Assembly (NCBI GenBank): GCA_036245525.1
Contig: BTPG01000005.1
Span: 206,134,542-206,198,541, forward strand
Reading direction: 5' to 3'
Source: Semisulcospira habei
Taxonomy: Eukaryota; Mollusca; Gastropoda; Semisulcospiridae
Length of the DNA: 64,000 nucleotides
Shown: positions 44,694-56,016 of the stretch, one piece after another
Numbering within the stretch: position 1 is the first letter of the stretch
How the letters are laid out: each line of letters opens with the position of its first letter
Made by a program: the position numbers and the translations under genes
Notes under the pieces: model-generated
The model's database searches: none
Told to the model about the DNA's origin: nothing
What the model saw: only the letters and a program-made list of their open reading frames with translations

Positions 44694-45112
44694 ATGTGTA
44701 TATTTTCTTGTTTGCTGATGCCCCCACCCGGGTCTGCCCTGGGGGACTTGGGTGGGGTTAGGTACTTTTTAGTTCCCAGGGTCACCCTGGTCAGCCCCTC
44801 AGGGCGGGTTTCCTTTCTATTCTGGGGCATGTGTTTCTGTCTACCCTTGGTCCATTCACCTGTATTTGTCTTTTTAAAACTCTCCCAACTGTCTGCACTG
44901 CCTGTAGCTCTTGATGTTGGATGTGTGTTGCTAGACAGTCTTAGCTTTATTTAGGCCCCATGTTGTAGGTTTATTTAACGTATTTGACCGGCTGGTGACA
45001 TACATTCAATTTTCTGTTTAGTTTTTTTTTTTTCACAAGCAGTGCAGGCACGTCCTGAGAAAGCCTTGTTGCTGTCGGGACGTTAAGCAACGTACAATCA
45101 ATCAATCATTGT
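44694..45112 (+). mobile_element. 5'-truncated retroposon with (AATC)n tail, longer copy
   Basis: It contains CTGGGGGACTTGGGTGGGG, TTCCCAGGGTCACCCTGG and the same 3' end as the copy at 41321. Confidence 0.75.
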
Positions 45113-45589
45113 TTGCTGATGTGTATGTACAAAACCTTCATTACAAGCAAACAAAATAAATAAATAATTTAAATATATACTTATATGGGTTTAATGTCGA
45201 GCAGGCGACCAATGCCATCTCATGGCGGTTAAATAAAAAAGATAAAGTAAGTCAAGATACCTGGGACATATGAATGCTCAGTAAAGGATAGATTATGAAC
45301 ATGCACAGATGTAAGTGTCGTTTGGTGGGTGTTCTCTGGTTGTGGAGTGGGGTTGGGAGTGGGCAGTATTACCATATATGTGTATGTGAACATCAGCATA
45401 TGAACAAAACCTACTTTTCAAACAAATAAAAATAAATAATAAATTTAAATAACTAGGACATATGAATACCAAGTAAAGGATATATTATGAACATGCACAG
45501 ATGTTTGTTCTGTGGTTTTGTATGTGGGGTGGGGAGCGGGTGGTATGCACCTATTACCATATGTGTACATGTTATGTTCACATCATATA

Positions 45590-45982
45590 TGTGTATATGT
45601 ATGTTCTCATACCCACCCAGGTCTACCCTGGGGGACTTGGGCGGGGTTAACTACTTTTTAGTTCCCAGGGTGACCCTGGTCAGCCCCACAGGGTGGGTTT
45701 TCCCCTCTATTCATGGGCGTGTGTTTCTGTCTACCCTTGGTACATTCACCAGTATTTACCTTTTTTAAACTCTTCCTACTGTCTGCACTGCTTGTAGCTC
45801 TTGATATTGGATGTGTGTTGCTAAAGGGTCTAGTTAGGTTTATTTAGTGTATTAGACCAGCTGGCGACATACATTCAATATTCTGTTTAGTTTGGGTTTT
45901 TTCACAAGCAGTGCAGGCACGTCCTGAGAAAGTCTTGTTGCTGTCAGGACGTTAAACAATGTACAATCAATCATTTTATGCT
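45590..45982 (+). mobile_element. 5'-truncated retroposon with AATC tail, third copy
   Basis: About 85% similar by eye to the preceding copy, again starting upstream of CTGGGGGACTTGGGCGGGG and ending TACAATCAATC. Confidence 0.75.
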
Positions 45983-46125
45983 GATGTGTATGTGCAAACA
46001 TACATCACAAACAAACAAACAAACAAAAAAATAATAAATTAATAAAATAAGTTGGGGATACCTGGGACCTATAAATATGCATGTTAAGTAAAGGATAGAT
46101 TATGAATATGCACAGATGTATGCAT

Positions 46126-47099
46126 ATTGAAAACAAATTTCCTCTGGTGACCACTACCATACCACTATAGTGATCATGTGCATCAAGGAATTCCTTCCAT
46201 CCATAATTAAAAGGATAAATAATAAATAAATATGTAAGTAAATACATACATGAATCAATAAAAATAAATAAATAAAACCTGTAATATAATAGAGAGGGCT
46301 ACTATCTGTATTGTCTCATGCAGTCCTGATAAAGCTTAATCATAAGAGTCCTTGTGAGTACTTGAGTGCGGATTGGTTGAATTGGTTGCAAAAACTAAAA
46401 TTTTATATTTAGGTGTTTAGCTGAACATGGTGATTTTGATGGAAACGGTTCGGAGATGGATTTCACTCTGCCTGGCTTGTGCTTAAGACCAGTCGGATAC
46501 GAGTGTGATTGACCAGTTAAAAATCCCATCTCCACTAATAAAATAAATAAAAAAGAGCAGACCTGCACTTAGAGCCGTTAGGCTGAAAAACAGACGAACA
46601 ACATGCATGTTGTATCCGGCCAAAGAATGTTGAAGATGGTCGGCTGACACATTGCACAACATGCACAAAGGGAGTTTACTTTCGATATGCTTTCCTCCCA
46701 CAAAAGACCGAGTTCTGTGGAAAAGGCTGTTTTCAAGACCAGGAAAAATAACGTATTTGACGTTGATAAGATGTTCAAATCGATAATAATCTCTGTTTCA
46801 ATTCAGGAGCAAAGTAAAACTTCATCAACCGTGCGCGTCTGATTGACTTCTTTAGAAGGCTTCTCGCTGACCGCCATTTTGAAACTAGCGACGCGACTAT
46901 GCTTACCGCATTAAAAATAATACTTTTAAACTTATTTTATCGTATATATGTATGCATGTTTACTTGCTGATGATTTTAATTTACTCACTGGAATAAACTT
47001 GTAACTTGTATGCTTGAAATTTTCAATGTTATGCACAAAAAATGTCTTGTACCTTATCCGGGCGGTGTACGAGGACTGGTTCCCTCACATCGAAAAATA
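46126..47099. other. AT-rich interior of the 5.6-kb transposon
   Basis: A minus-strand ATG in CAAAATGGCGGTCAGCGAG (about 46880) opens only 24 codons. No domain recognised. Simple AAAT repeats near 46200-46280. Confidence 0.35.
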
Positions 47100-47599
47100 G
47101 CTTTCGAAAAACACTTCTACAAAAATGTCTCCATCCTAAGGACAAATATTGTTGCCATGCATAAACTATATGGCATTAGTACTTTCGTTTCGTACCTGCA
47201 AACCATTGTTACTCTTTTGACGAACTACTTAGTCTGCAGAAATTGCGAAAAGCTGCTGGACTATCAGTACTGGAGACGGCAACGTCATGACAAATTTTAA
47301 ATTACGTCATAAGTCTATTATGTATAAATGTATATTCCTTTGACGTCAGTCATGTCTGGCGTGATCCAGGTCGCCAGATGTCTTCTTGATTTATTTTACG
47401 AAAATATTGGAGGAATGAAAACAAATACGTTATTGGTCGGAGGGGTTCGCTGGAATCGCTGCACGGACCCTTGTAGGCCTTCAGGAGGTCAAAGGAATCA
47501 TTGTACCCTTCAGGCCTTCGGCCTTTAGGGCACAATGATTCCTTTGACCTCCCTCAGGCCTACAAAGGTCCGTGTAGCGAACCCCTCCGACCAATAACT

Positions 47600-47752
<153 letters not shown>

Positions 47753-47895
47753 GCGTAACAGGTTCATGTTATAGTACACTGTGTACACAGTTTGCATAAA
47801 GCCGATGTCAGTATCGGTGGCGGAAACATTGAAAGGAACCATGGAGATTGAGCTAAAAGGGATTTTCTTTTTTAATAATGTGCTAACAGCGACAG

Positions 47896-47989
47896 CATTT
47901 TTCTTCTGAAATGAGAAATTTCGGAGCTGCTGCTAGGGACTGCTGTTCACAGCAGCAGCTCCAAAATTTCTCATTTCAGAAGAAAAATG
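47896..47989. repeat. Near-perfect 94-bp palindrome, single copy
   Basis: CATTTTTCTTCTGAAATGAG and complement, continuing to CAGCTGCTGC/GCAGCAGCTG around a tip of about 15 bp. No relatives in the window. Confidence 0.9.
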
Positions 47990-48280
47990 AGACTTTCGAT
48001 ACTGTTTTGAAAATAAACGAAAGAGTAGATGTTACATGTGCGTAAGGGTGCAAAGTTGGATCCGTTAACACTGATATAATATATTCCAAAACGTACCCAC
48101 GTTGATCTTTTGAGTCGAGCCAGCCCCCGCGACACGAGCGAGAGAGCGTGATATGTTTAGAAAATGTATCAAACATGTAACGGTAAAGAGTAGGCCTAAC
48201 CAGCTTTGGCGGTACTCAGCCAACCAGTCGATATCCATCTTCCACATTCAACAAAAAGCTTAGAACTTTGTCATCAGCCA

Positions 48281-48530
48281 CTGGGGTCAGTTTGCTTGAG
48301 TAAGCTTAAATCCTGCGCAGCCCATTAAGCTAGGCGCTCCTGTGGCCGGTTGCATGAGAGAGCTTAGTCCTGCGCCAGCCACCAAGCAAGGTGCTCCGCG
48401 ATAGCGGAGCACCTTGGTTAGTGGCTGGCGCAAGGCTAAGCTCACGGATACAGCTGACCCCCTGTCTGGACGGCAGAAGCGCCGTGCTTAGTGGGTTGCG
48501 CAGTATTTAAATTTACTCGTGCAGCCTAAT
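48281..48530. repeat. Family E palindrome nested inside another E palindrome
   Basis: Outer arms: GAGTAAGCTTAAATCCTGCG...GCGCTCC on the left and GCGCCGTGCTTAGTGGG...ATTTAAATTTACTCG on the right. Between them a complete E hairpin (48340-48462) has arms GAGCTTAGTCCTGCGCCAGCC and complement with tip GCTCCGCGATAGCGGAGC. Confidence 0.8.
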
Positions 48531-48779
48531 GATTGCAGTCGCAGGGGCTCATGATAGCGGTGTGTGTCTCTGACCGTAGGAACCAGACGCATTGACTTCT
48601 GAGTGTGTTTATCTGCTCCTCAGACGGAGGAAGTTAATGGGGCATCGCCTATAGATGTGCTTGAGTGATGTAGCAAGTAGGTAAAAGAATGTATCAAGCG
48701 TGTAACGAGCTTCACTACCGACCGAGTTTGTGACTGTCTCGGCAGTCACGTAGTTCATTCTTACCTGGTAGATTTTGCT

Positions 48780-48926
48780 ACAAGTCGTCCACAGTCAGTC
48801 AGACAATCGAGTGTCTTTCCTGTCAGTGAAGGGGTTAACTCTTTCCAGACGTGCCGCATCCGGATTCGCGGCAACGCTATACGACACCTTCGCAGCTATT
48901 GATGCGGGGGCGCCTTGAATGAGTTA
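48780..48926. mobile_element. A right end joined to a decayed D element
   Basis: CCTGTCAGTGAAGGGGTTAA is an A terminus. Its TTAA (48835) starts CTCTTTCCAGACGTGCCGC, a D element ending CTTGAATGAGTTAC, with much of the palindrome replaced. Confidence 0.65.
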
Positions 48927-49473
48927 CCTGTCTGTTCAGCTGCCGCGTTTTCGAGCGATCAAAACAGGGTCAGTTTTTTTTGGGGCGCAGTGAAGTTGTT
49001 ACAACATGTTATTTTTAATTTGTTACCATGTGTCCATTTTCTTTTTCATGAAATTCAGCAGTCCTACTTTAGTGTCGCCGAAGCCGTTATTAGCGCCCTT
49101 CCTTATTTGTGTCTGTTGTAACACCTTGAAGTTGTTGTTCTTTTTGTTCTCAGTTGTTCTTCTTACCGTTCTTGTTGTTCTTGTAGTTGTTTGTTGTTGT
49201 TGTTGTTGTTTTGTTGGTGGTGGCGGTGGTGGTGGTGGTATTGTCACTTCTGCCGATGTTGCTGCTATTGCTATTTATAGAAGGGACTTTTTAGGACTGG
49301 TCGCGGTGGGGCGAATTTCATAACATGTCCATGATGTCAAAGGCGGGCAGACCTAAACCTTTCACAATTGAAGTAACAAGATAAAAATTACGTCATGTCT
49401 AGTTACGCTAACTTCGCTGCTGAACGTACATTTGGCGCGAAGCGCCGTATGTGCCTATATATGTATGTATGTA

Positions 49474-49477
<4 letters not shown>

Positions 49478-49551
<74 letters not shown>

Positions 49552-49558
49552 CGCGCGC
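49478..49558. repeat. (GT)n(GC)n microsatellite
   Basis: GT repeat passing into GCGCGC; located in T copy 2. Confidence 0.97.
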
Positions 49559-49974
49559 GTATTTATGTAAACAAGACTCTCCGATATTTCTGTACACACT
49601 ACAAGCTTGAAACTTGGCTAAATACTTTCTTAAAGGAATAGCTAAGAGAGCCTCTGAGGATATTGTAATTGAATGTCTCATTGAAGACACTAACAACCGT
49701 TTATAGGAAGTCGGTTGACCCAGATTAGTGTCCGTAATTTTTGTTATATTTACTTGAAATTTTGGATATAGCTAGTTTGGATAAAGACATTGGATGAGTT
49801 CGTTAGCAGCTTTGTATCCTTTCAACTTCTTTAGTAAAAACTGATTCTTTTTAGAAAAGAATTAAAACAGTAAAAAAAAACAAAAAAAACCCACTTGAAT
49901 TCTAGAGAAAGTCAGACACCACGCAGACATTGACATAATACTCTAAATATGACGTCATTCTCTCTAGCGCGCCG

Positions 49975-49978
<4 letters not shown>

Positions 49979-50055
<77 letters not shown>
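49979..50055. repeat. (CT)n microsatellite
   Basis: A pure CT run adjoining the hairpin of T copy 2. Confidence 0.98.
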
Positions 50056-50057
<2 letters not shown>

Positions 50058-50168
50058 CACACAGACATGCGCGCATCTCCAAGAGGCATATATCCGAGCG
50101 CATGAGGATCTATGTCTCTTGGAGATGTTTGGAGCGCGCGCGCATGCACGCACTAACACGCACGCACG

Positions 50169-50218
<50 letters not shown>

Positions 50219-50488
50219 TCATCATCGTCATCATCATCATCATCATCATCGCGCTTTGAGAAGAGCATGCAGGTGACCCGATATAGCTAGTTTGGAGTGA
50301 GACATTGGATGAGTTCTTTAGCCAGCTTTGTACCCTTTCAACGTCTTCAGCAAAAATTAATTCTTTTCAGAAAAAAATTAAAACAGTAAAAAAAAAAACT
50401 TGACATCTGGAGAAAGTCAGACAGTGCCGGTGACGTAAAAGACGCAACTCCGTCACCACGCAGTCATACTCTAAATATGACGTAATTC

Positions 50489-50601
<113 letters not shown>

Positions 50602-51102
50602 CTTGGAGATGCGCGCATATGTGTGAGAGAGAGCGAGCGAGCGAGCGAGAGAGAGAGAGAGAGAGGGCGCATGAACATCTATGCCTCTTGAGGATGTTTG
50701 GAGCGCGCGCATGCACGCACGCACACGCATACACACACATCGACGCGCTTTCAGAAGAGCATGCAGGTGTACTTAGTATAGCATGTAGCTAGGTAAAGTC
50801 GACCTTATTTCACACAAATTATAGCAAGACTGGAACTTACCGTGAAATTCTAGTTTTGTCACCAAATGACGTAAAAACAAAAAAAATACGTCTTGACAAA
50901 TGACGTTTGACAAACCAATGACTCGTATGCACTGCACGCGCCCCTTATAGAGTTCACTATAACGCATTGGCACAGTTTTCGAGGCTTTTTCAAAAGGAGA
51001 TATTTCAACATCAGAATCAAGTCAAAGCGAATACAGCCCTCATATAGAACTGAGGGACTTTGTGGGTATGGTTCATCCCATTTTGTCTGTCCTTCCAGTG
51101 AC

Positions 51103-51441
51103 TGACCGGCAAAGCTTCACTGAATCAAGCCGACCTTAGCGTGCTTGCTTTGTCGATGTTTGTCGGTTAACCCCTTTGCGTGTTGGTAGCGGTTTTAGTT
51201 GCGACGATTCCTGCAGGACTGATCGCGACTAAACTTGAACCGCTACCGACACCCAAAGGGTTAGTCAATACGCTGAAGACACCTTTTGGTTCATATTCAC
51301 GAAACTGTGCAGACTGATCATGAGCAAAAAAGTGCCCGAACAAACGTCAGGGCCTTGGTTGGAACGTGGTCGGTGACGCTGACTGAGGCTGGCGGTCGGC
51401 TTGATTCAGTGAACGGCTTTGCCGGTCGGCAATCACTGGGT
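51103..51441. mobile_element. Foldback element enclosing a C element
   Basis: CCAGTGACTGACCGGCAAAGC...CACTGAATCAAGCCGACC faces GGTCGGCTTGATTCAGTG...GGCTTTGCCGGTCGGCAATC inverted. The C element (51167-51264) lies between the arms, beginning at TTAA. Confidence 0.7.
51167..51264. mobile_element. Family C palindrome
   Basis: TTAACCCCTTTGCGTGTTGG to CGACACCCAAAGGGTTAG; centre GATTCCTGCAGGACTGATC. Confidence 0.85.
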
Positions 51442-51865
51442 GGTACTCGTCTTCATCGTACACCAGTTTCTTGAAAACTGACTGGAGCCAAGCTGAAATC
51501 ACTTCCATGTGAATTACAAACATGGCAGCAAGCACGACTGCACTGGCGTGGAAGTAACTGACTGGCTCAATATAGACTGGCGTCAGTCAAGGAAACACCT
51601 TCCACACGCAGTGCTATCAATCCCCGCTCTCACCCCAGATACCGAGGGTGACTTGTGCTGCGCCGGTGTGTTTTCAGTTTCTGAGGAACTTGAAAGTTGG
51701 ACTGTACTGCGGATCATTATTGAGAGTGAAGTCAGTGGAAGTCAGTGACTTTTTTTTCTGCCAGCCAGTCAGTAAGTGTGTAAGTTTTTTTGTTTTTTTT
51801 ACTTCAAGTCAGTGAGAGTGAGAGTCAGTCATAGATTCTCAGCTCAAGTCAGTACATGCTCTGGA

Positions 51866-52510
51866 TTAACCCGTTCAGTCTCAACAAAAGTTGGACGCCA
51901 AAAGTGCAAGAAGTATAGATCCTCATGAGCCCCGCAGTCGCGGGGGCTCATGAGGATCTATACCTCTTGTTGAAACCACTTTCAAACTATGTTTCTGGGA
52001 CGGACAGCTATGGTTTCTCGCAGTCGCGGGGCTCATGAAGATCTATACTTCTTGTTGAAACCACTTTCAAACTATGTTTCTGGGACGGACAGCTATGGTT
52101 TCTCGCAGTCGCGGGGCTCATGAAGATCTATACCTCTTGTTGAAACCACTTTCAAACCATGTTCCTGGGACGGACAGCTATGGTTTCTCGCAGTCGCGGG
52201 GCTCATGAAGATCTATACCTCTTGCTGAAACCACTTTCAAACCATGTTCCTGGGACGGACAGCTATGGCCTTTCTCGCAGTCGCGGGGCTCATGAAGATC
52301 TATACCTCTTGCTGAAACCACTTTCAAACCATGTTCCTGGGACGGACAGCTATGGTTTCTCGCAGTCGCGGGGCTCATGAAGATCTATACCTCTTGCTGA
52401 AACCACTTTCAAACCATGTTCCTGGGACAGCTACGTTTTTGGGTGTTGAATTAACGCGGATTGTGCGGGAAACCGGCGAAGGCTGCGTTAACTGGCACTG
52501 AACGGGTTAA
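51866..52510. mobile_element. Family A element with 85-bp tandem expansion of its right half
   Basis: TTAACCCGTTCAGTCTC to GGCACTGAACGGGTTAA. One complete hairpin (51906-51969, GTATAGATCC on both arms) is followed by five further units starting CAGTCGCGGGGCTC at 52021, 52106, 52191, 52278 and 52363. Each contains only the right arm plus flank (ACCACTTTCAAACCATG). The units share CATGAAG where the first hairpin has CATGAGG. Confidence 0.9.
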
Positions 52511-52580
52511 ACTGTTGGCTGTCTATGATTCCTACAGGAATCATCGCGACAAAAAGCGCTACCGACAGCCAAAGGGTTAA
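52507..52580. mobile_element. Family C element, left arm shortened, sharing TTAA with A
   Basis: TTAAACTGTTGGCTGTC to CGACAGCCAAAGGGTTAA. The left arm lacks about 20 bp; the centre ATGATTCCTACAGGAATCAT is intact. Confidence 0.82.
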
Positions 52581-53332
52581 ATTAATACTGCGGCGACGTG
52601 ACTCTCTTACCGACTGCAGATTAAGTTATTCCACTGACCTGCAAAGAGTGATAGGTCCTTCTACCGGCAGCCGCGGTCCATGCATGAAGCAGGATCTGCT
52701 ATGGACCAGGCTACGCGGGCTGGTTGTACCTGAGTAAGCAAAAGAGCCTCGGGCCGACATCAGCCCGAGGACGTTTCGGCTTACTGAGGTAGAGGCTCAT
52801 GAGGATCTAAAAGTGTAGTCGAGTTATATTTAGGGATCTTTGTCGCTTTCAGGTGCAGTGAAAAGTAAGAACTGTGATCACGTACGCGGCGGAGCCATAC
52901 ATTCTCAGTCTGCGTATGAGGTTTTTCATTCAGTGAATTTGTACCTGTGGGCTGGTCATGCATTTGTTCTTTTTCTTCTTTTGTGTATTTTAGAAATCTG
53001 TAATGTCCAAAATCACAGACCAGCACACAAGATATCTCAAGTTTTTTTCATTGCCGCTTGCGTGTTTTTAGATGGAGGAGATCGCTGGGAGTACAGCCTA
53101 CAGATGTGGAGGAAAATCAGGGCTGGCGTGTTGTGATTGGGAACCCACTACTGTTCCCGCCTGCTCTCCTGCACAGGCGGGGCCTCCGACGTGAGCTAGC
53201 AAACGAGCGAGAGAGAGAGAGAGACAGACAGAGAGAGAGAGAGAGACAGAGAGACAGAGAAGAGAGACAGAGACAGAGAGAGTGTTCTGTCCATGGAGCC
53301 GAGAGCTTATCAAACAGTTATTTTTTACACTC
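52581..53332. other. Intergenic, small hairpin only
   Basis: CCTCGGGCCGACATCAGCCCGAGG at 52749-52772 may be a G-family remnant. CTGGTC...GACCAGCACACA at 52961-53025 is an imperfect hairpin like the one at 55946. GAGA-rich run at 53208-53282. Confidence 0.4.
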
Positions 53333-53397
53333 TGCAAGAGACATATACCCTCATGAACCCCTGCAACACAGGGGCTCATGAGAATCTATGTCTCTTC
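53333..53397. mobile_element. Family A hairpin
   Basis: GCAAGAGACATATACCCTC faces GAGAATCTATGTCTCTT; the GAGACATA variant is on both arms. Confidence 0.82.
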
Positions 53398-53683
53398 CTC
53401 GCAAGGATTGTGTGTATATACATAGTCAGTTCACGTATATTGTTTGTTTTGGGTTTTTTTTTTTTTCTCCTCAAGCCGAGACAGAACAATAATACTAGGA
53501 TCAGATACTACGATATTAATTTGAGAGACACTGATTTGTGAAGAAAGACCCTTTCCATGCAGCGCCTTCCAGTCAACTTAAAAATAAAACTACAGATTCA
53601 CGTAAACCCTGCAGTCGGAGGAGTTCGTAAAAATCTAAGTCATCTGCGAGATTTTCGTTGTAATGCAGTTAAAGTATTTCTTG

Positions 53684-53789
53684 TCAGAGACTCTTTGCGT
53701 CAGTCGGTAGCGGTTTTCAGTTGTCGCGACGATTCAGTCCTGCAGGAATAGTCACGACAAAAAACCGCTACCAACACCCAATAGGTTAA
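53684..53789. mobile_element. Family C palindrome sharing TTAA with a D element
   Basis: CTCTTTGCGTCAGTCGGTAGC to GCTACCAACACCCAATAGGTTAA; centre GATTCAGTCCTGCAGGAATAG. Confidence 0.82.
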
Positions 53790-53875
53790 CTCATTCGAGA
53801 CGTGCCGCCTCCGGATACGCGGCATAAGCCGCGTATCCGGAGGCGGCACGTCTCGAATGAGCTAATGCCATTTTA
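53786..53875. mobile_element. Family D palindrome, perfect
   Basis: TTAACTCATTCGAGACGTGCC to its exact complement ending CTCGAATGAGCTAA around GCGGCATAAGCCGC. The arms are identical over about 37 bp. Confidence 0.9.
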
Positions 53876-53997
53876 CTTTCACAGGGCAGATGTTGTTTGG
53901 TACATCGCACGACCAAACACTTTTCAAGTAGTACCTGCACAAACGACTGAGAAAGAGAGTGCCGTAGCCAGGGCTGAAAATAAATAAATAAATTAAT

Positions 53998-54268
53998 TAA
54001 TTAAAAGTTCGCCTGAGCAACGTCCCCACACCAGCGGGAGAGGCAGAGTGGTCAAGCCAGGCGGGAGGAAAGCGGACCGTGCGGTGTTTGTGATGCGAGA
54101 GACGGCCGCGCCAGTCAACCCCCCGCGTGGTACGAGGGTGGACCGCGGACTGGCTAGTCGCCACGCCAAGCCAAAGCCACGTGCTGGTGTGAGACTGAGA
54201 GGGAGGGATCGTGTAGGCCACACAGCGCTGCCTCGGCCAGTCTTCTCTCTAGTCTTGTTACCTGTGAG
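53998..54268 (+). other. Candidate 5' untranslated exon in GC-rich DNA
   Basis: A 270-bp CpG-containing block without repeats ends at a consensus donor, CCTGTGAG|GTGAGC. It lies upstream of two further splice-bounded segments and a signal-peptide exon, so it may hold a promoter and first exon. No TATA box stands out. Confidence 0.35.
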
Positions 54269-54688
54269 GTGAGCGAGTGGTTCGCTCTTCCGTGTTCCCG
54301 AGTTTCCTGTTTTGTTCACCTCAGGCAGTGTTCGGTTCAGATCAGAAGTTACAATGATACAGCGCTGGGCCGTTAGACAGCTTTGGCGCTGTCAATGAGG
54401 GCTAAAATAATGCTTGAGAATTCAGTGCCGTAGAAGATGCCGGAATGTGCAATGAGACTAAAGAAATGTTCGTAGTGCCACGGTGATTGTAAAGTATTAC
54501 TGAACATACTTACGATTTATTCTGAAAAAAAAAAATGCAGGTTAGGGTAAAACTGTAGAACAATTATTTACGATTGTAACATACCGTGCTAATTCAATCA
54601 GCTGTTGTTTACGACGGCCGGCAAACTATTAGGTGCTAGTGTGTCAGTTGTGGTTTCAAGTTCTCACCGATTTTCTGTGTGCTCTCAG

Positions 54689-54804
54689 ACTGAGACATCA
54701 GACACCTCATGATCAGGCCGGGAAGTGCTGAGGTTATTTCCCGCATCAGTGGGGAGACAATGGAGTGGTCTTCTGGATCCGAACCCCACACTACAGGTGG
54801 AGGG
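54689..54804 (+). other. Candidate second 5' untranslated exon
   Basis: TTTTCTGTGTGCTCTCAG gives a strong acceptor at 54688, and GGGGTGAGT a donor at 54805. No long frame is conserved, so I infer 5' UTR. An alternative is retention through to the coding exon. Confidence 0.35.
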
Positions 54805-54937
54805 GTGAGTGTATCGGTGTTGATCATCAGCCTCTCAGGAGGCGTGGAGTGCGGAATTTCGATCAAACGTCACTAAGGCCGGAAGGAATTCGGCTTCGGC
54901 GGTGTGAGGAATTTCACGTCAACTTTCACTTGTTCAG

Positions 54938-55258
54938 TGGAATACCGACACAGTTGTGACTGTAGCGGAGTACCAAGTGTCCTATCAGTGGATTACCTGT
55001 GAGTGCTATATCTCGGTGAGTGCCGCGAGAGGACTTGCCCCTGGCGTGTGGCTGCGGCGGTGTGTGGTGGGGTCCTTGTCTCCATGGATGAGCGGGGTCA
55101 CCATGTCGCATCCCCGCCGCGCCTCCCTGCTGCTCCTCGCCGTGTTGCACGTGTACTCTACTGTGGCACCCAAGGTCAAGGTCACGGCTGCGGGCACTTC
55201 AGGAAACCCTGCAGGACCCGACGCGGGAAGGATAGAAGCATGCGACACGCCGAAAGAT
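54938..55258 (+). CDS. Candidate first coding exon of a secreted or membrane protein
   Basis: An acceptor (ACTTTCACTTGTTCAG) precedes the exon. The ATG at 55103, in the context GTCACCATG, opens 52 codons to a GTGAGT donor at 55259, phase 0. The product begins MSHPRRASLLLLAVLHVYST: two arginines, a leucine-rich hydrophobic core and small residues before APKVKV, the layout of a signal peptide cleaved near residue 22. The mature start is G/A/P-rich and reaches a cysteine (ACDTPKD) before the intron. I do not recognise the family. An in-frame ATG at 54956 would add 49 residues and bury the signal peptide, so I prefer 55103. Downstream exons would lie beyond 55.3 kb, and I could not find one. Confidence 0.5.
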
Positions 55259-55313
55259 GTGAGTACAGGCCCTTTTCTTCAGGCCCTGTGTGTATGTTTC
55301 CTACGTGGATGAT

Positions 55314-55942
55314 TTAACCCTTTCAGCCCCAAGGTCCCATTTCTCAAATTTTGGAGGTGTTGCCTAACGACTATGTACCAGTTGTAGGAGATGGATTGAT
55401 CATGAATCAATGAATCAATGAATCTTTATTTTACAACGGTAAAGATATTAACAATGCCAGAGGCAATGCCATTTTTCAAATCTGCCGTTGCTACATCTAC
55501 AACACAACAATTACATTACATTAATACATGTATAGGACGAACGCCTACGGTGTGTTGGGGGAGTTGGAGCAATGGTAAGGGGAAAAAAAAAAAGCAACAA
55601 CACAGCAGCACTATACATACACAGCAGTAGAATGGGTACATTACTAACAATGATATCTACGTATAGAAAGCAAAGCTTGAAGATAGTTATGGCTGCGAAG
55701 ATAAATGTTCAAAAAGACTTTTCTTGAAACATGATACCGTTGGAGTGGTCTTCGTGTGGGATGGAAGCGAATTCCACAAAGTCGCCCCCGAGAATGCCAG
55801 ACTGGTTTTAAATAAGTCTATTCTCGTTTTGGGTACTACATATAGGCTTTTTGTCAGGCGCCAAGCTCATCTGGCACTACCCTTGAATTATCATGATCAA
55901 TCCATTTCCAGCTGCAGGTCCCCGCGGGGCTAAAAGGGTTCA
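55314..55942. mobile_element. Family B' element disrupted by a retroposon fragment
   Basis: TTAACCCTTTCAGCCCCAAGG is the left end and GGGGCTAAAAGGGTTCA the right. After GGATTGATCATGA the left arm is replaced by about 450 bp; the right arm (CAGGCGCCAAGCTCATCTGG) survives. Confidence 0.82.
55406..55854 (-). mobile_element. Retroposon 3' fragment with ATCAATGA tail
   Basis: The insert starts ATCAATGAATCAATGAATC and then CTTTATTTTACAACGG, a short-repeat tail read on the minus strand. No clear ORF. No target duplication is seen, and about 55 bp of the host are missing, so insertion came with deletion. Confidence 0.6.
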
Positions 55943-55945
55943 TTT

Positions 55946-56016
55946 GTGTGTGCTGGTCTGTAAATTTGAAACTTACGGCTTCAGCCTTAAGGTTTAAAAT
56001 TACATACCAGCACACA
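55946..56016. repeat. Imperfect hairpin
   Basis: TGTGTGCTGGTCTGTAA faces TTACATACCAGCACACA, with TTTGAAACTTACGGCTTCAG in the tip. Confidence 0.65.

Larger units (their letters stand above)
43878..46125. repeat. Five dispersed ~75-bp repeats inside the transposon
   Basis: GATACCTGGGACATATGAATG, AAGTAAAGGATAGATTATGA and CATGCACAGATGT recur at about 43878, 44520, 45240, 45452 and 46047. Between them are GT-rich words (GGTGTTCTGCGGTTTTGT). They look like remains of a decayed tandem array. Confidence 0.7.
41706..47263. mobile_element. 5,558-bp TIR DNA transposon with TCA duplication
   Basis: It starts TAGTCTAGCAGCTG and ends in the complement of TAGTCCAGCAGCTT. TCA flanks both sides (41703-41705, 47264-47266), and removing the element with one TCA rejoins the F arm exactly as in the intact left copy. 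The TIRs extend, diverged, to about 160-190 bp, including AAAAATGTCTCCATCCT near each inner end. No transposase motif is recognised; the interior is mainly repeats. Superfamily unresolved. Confidence 0.8.
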
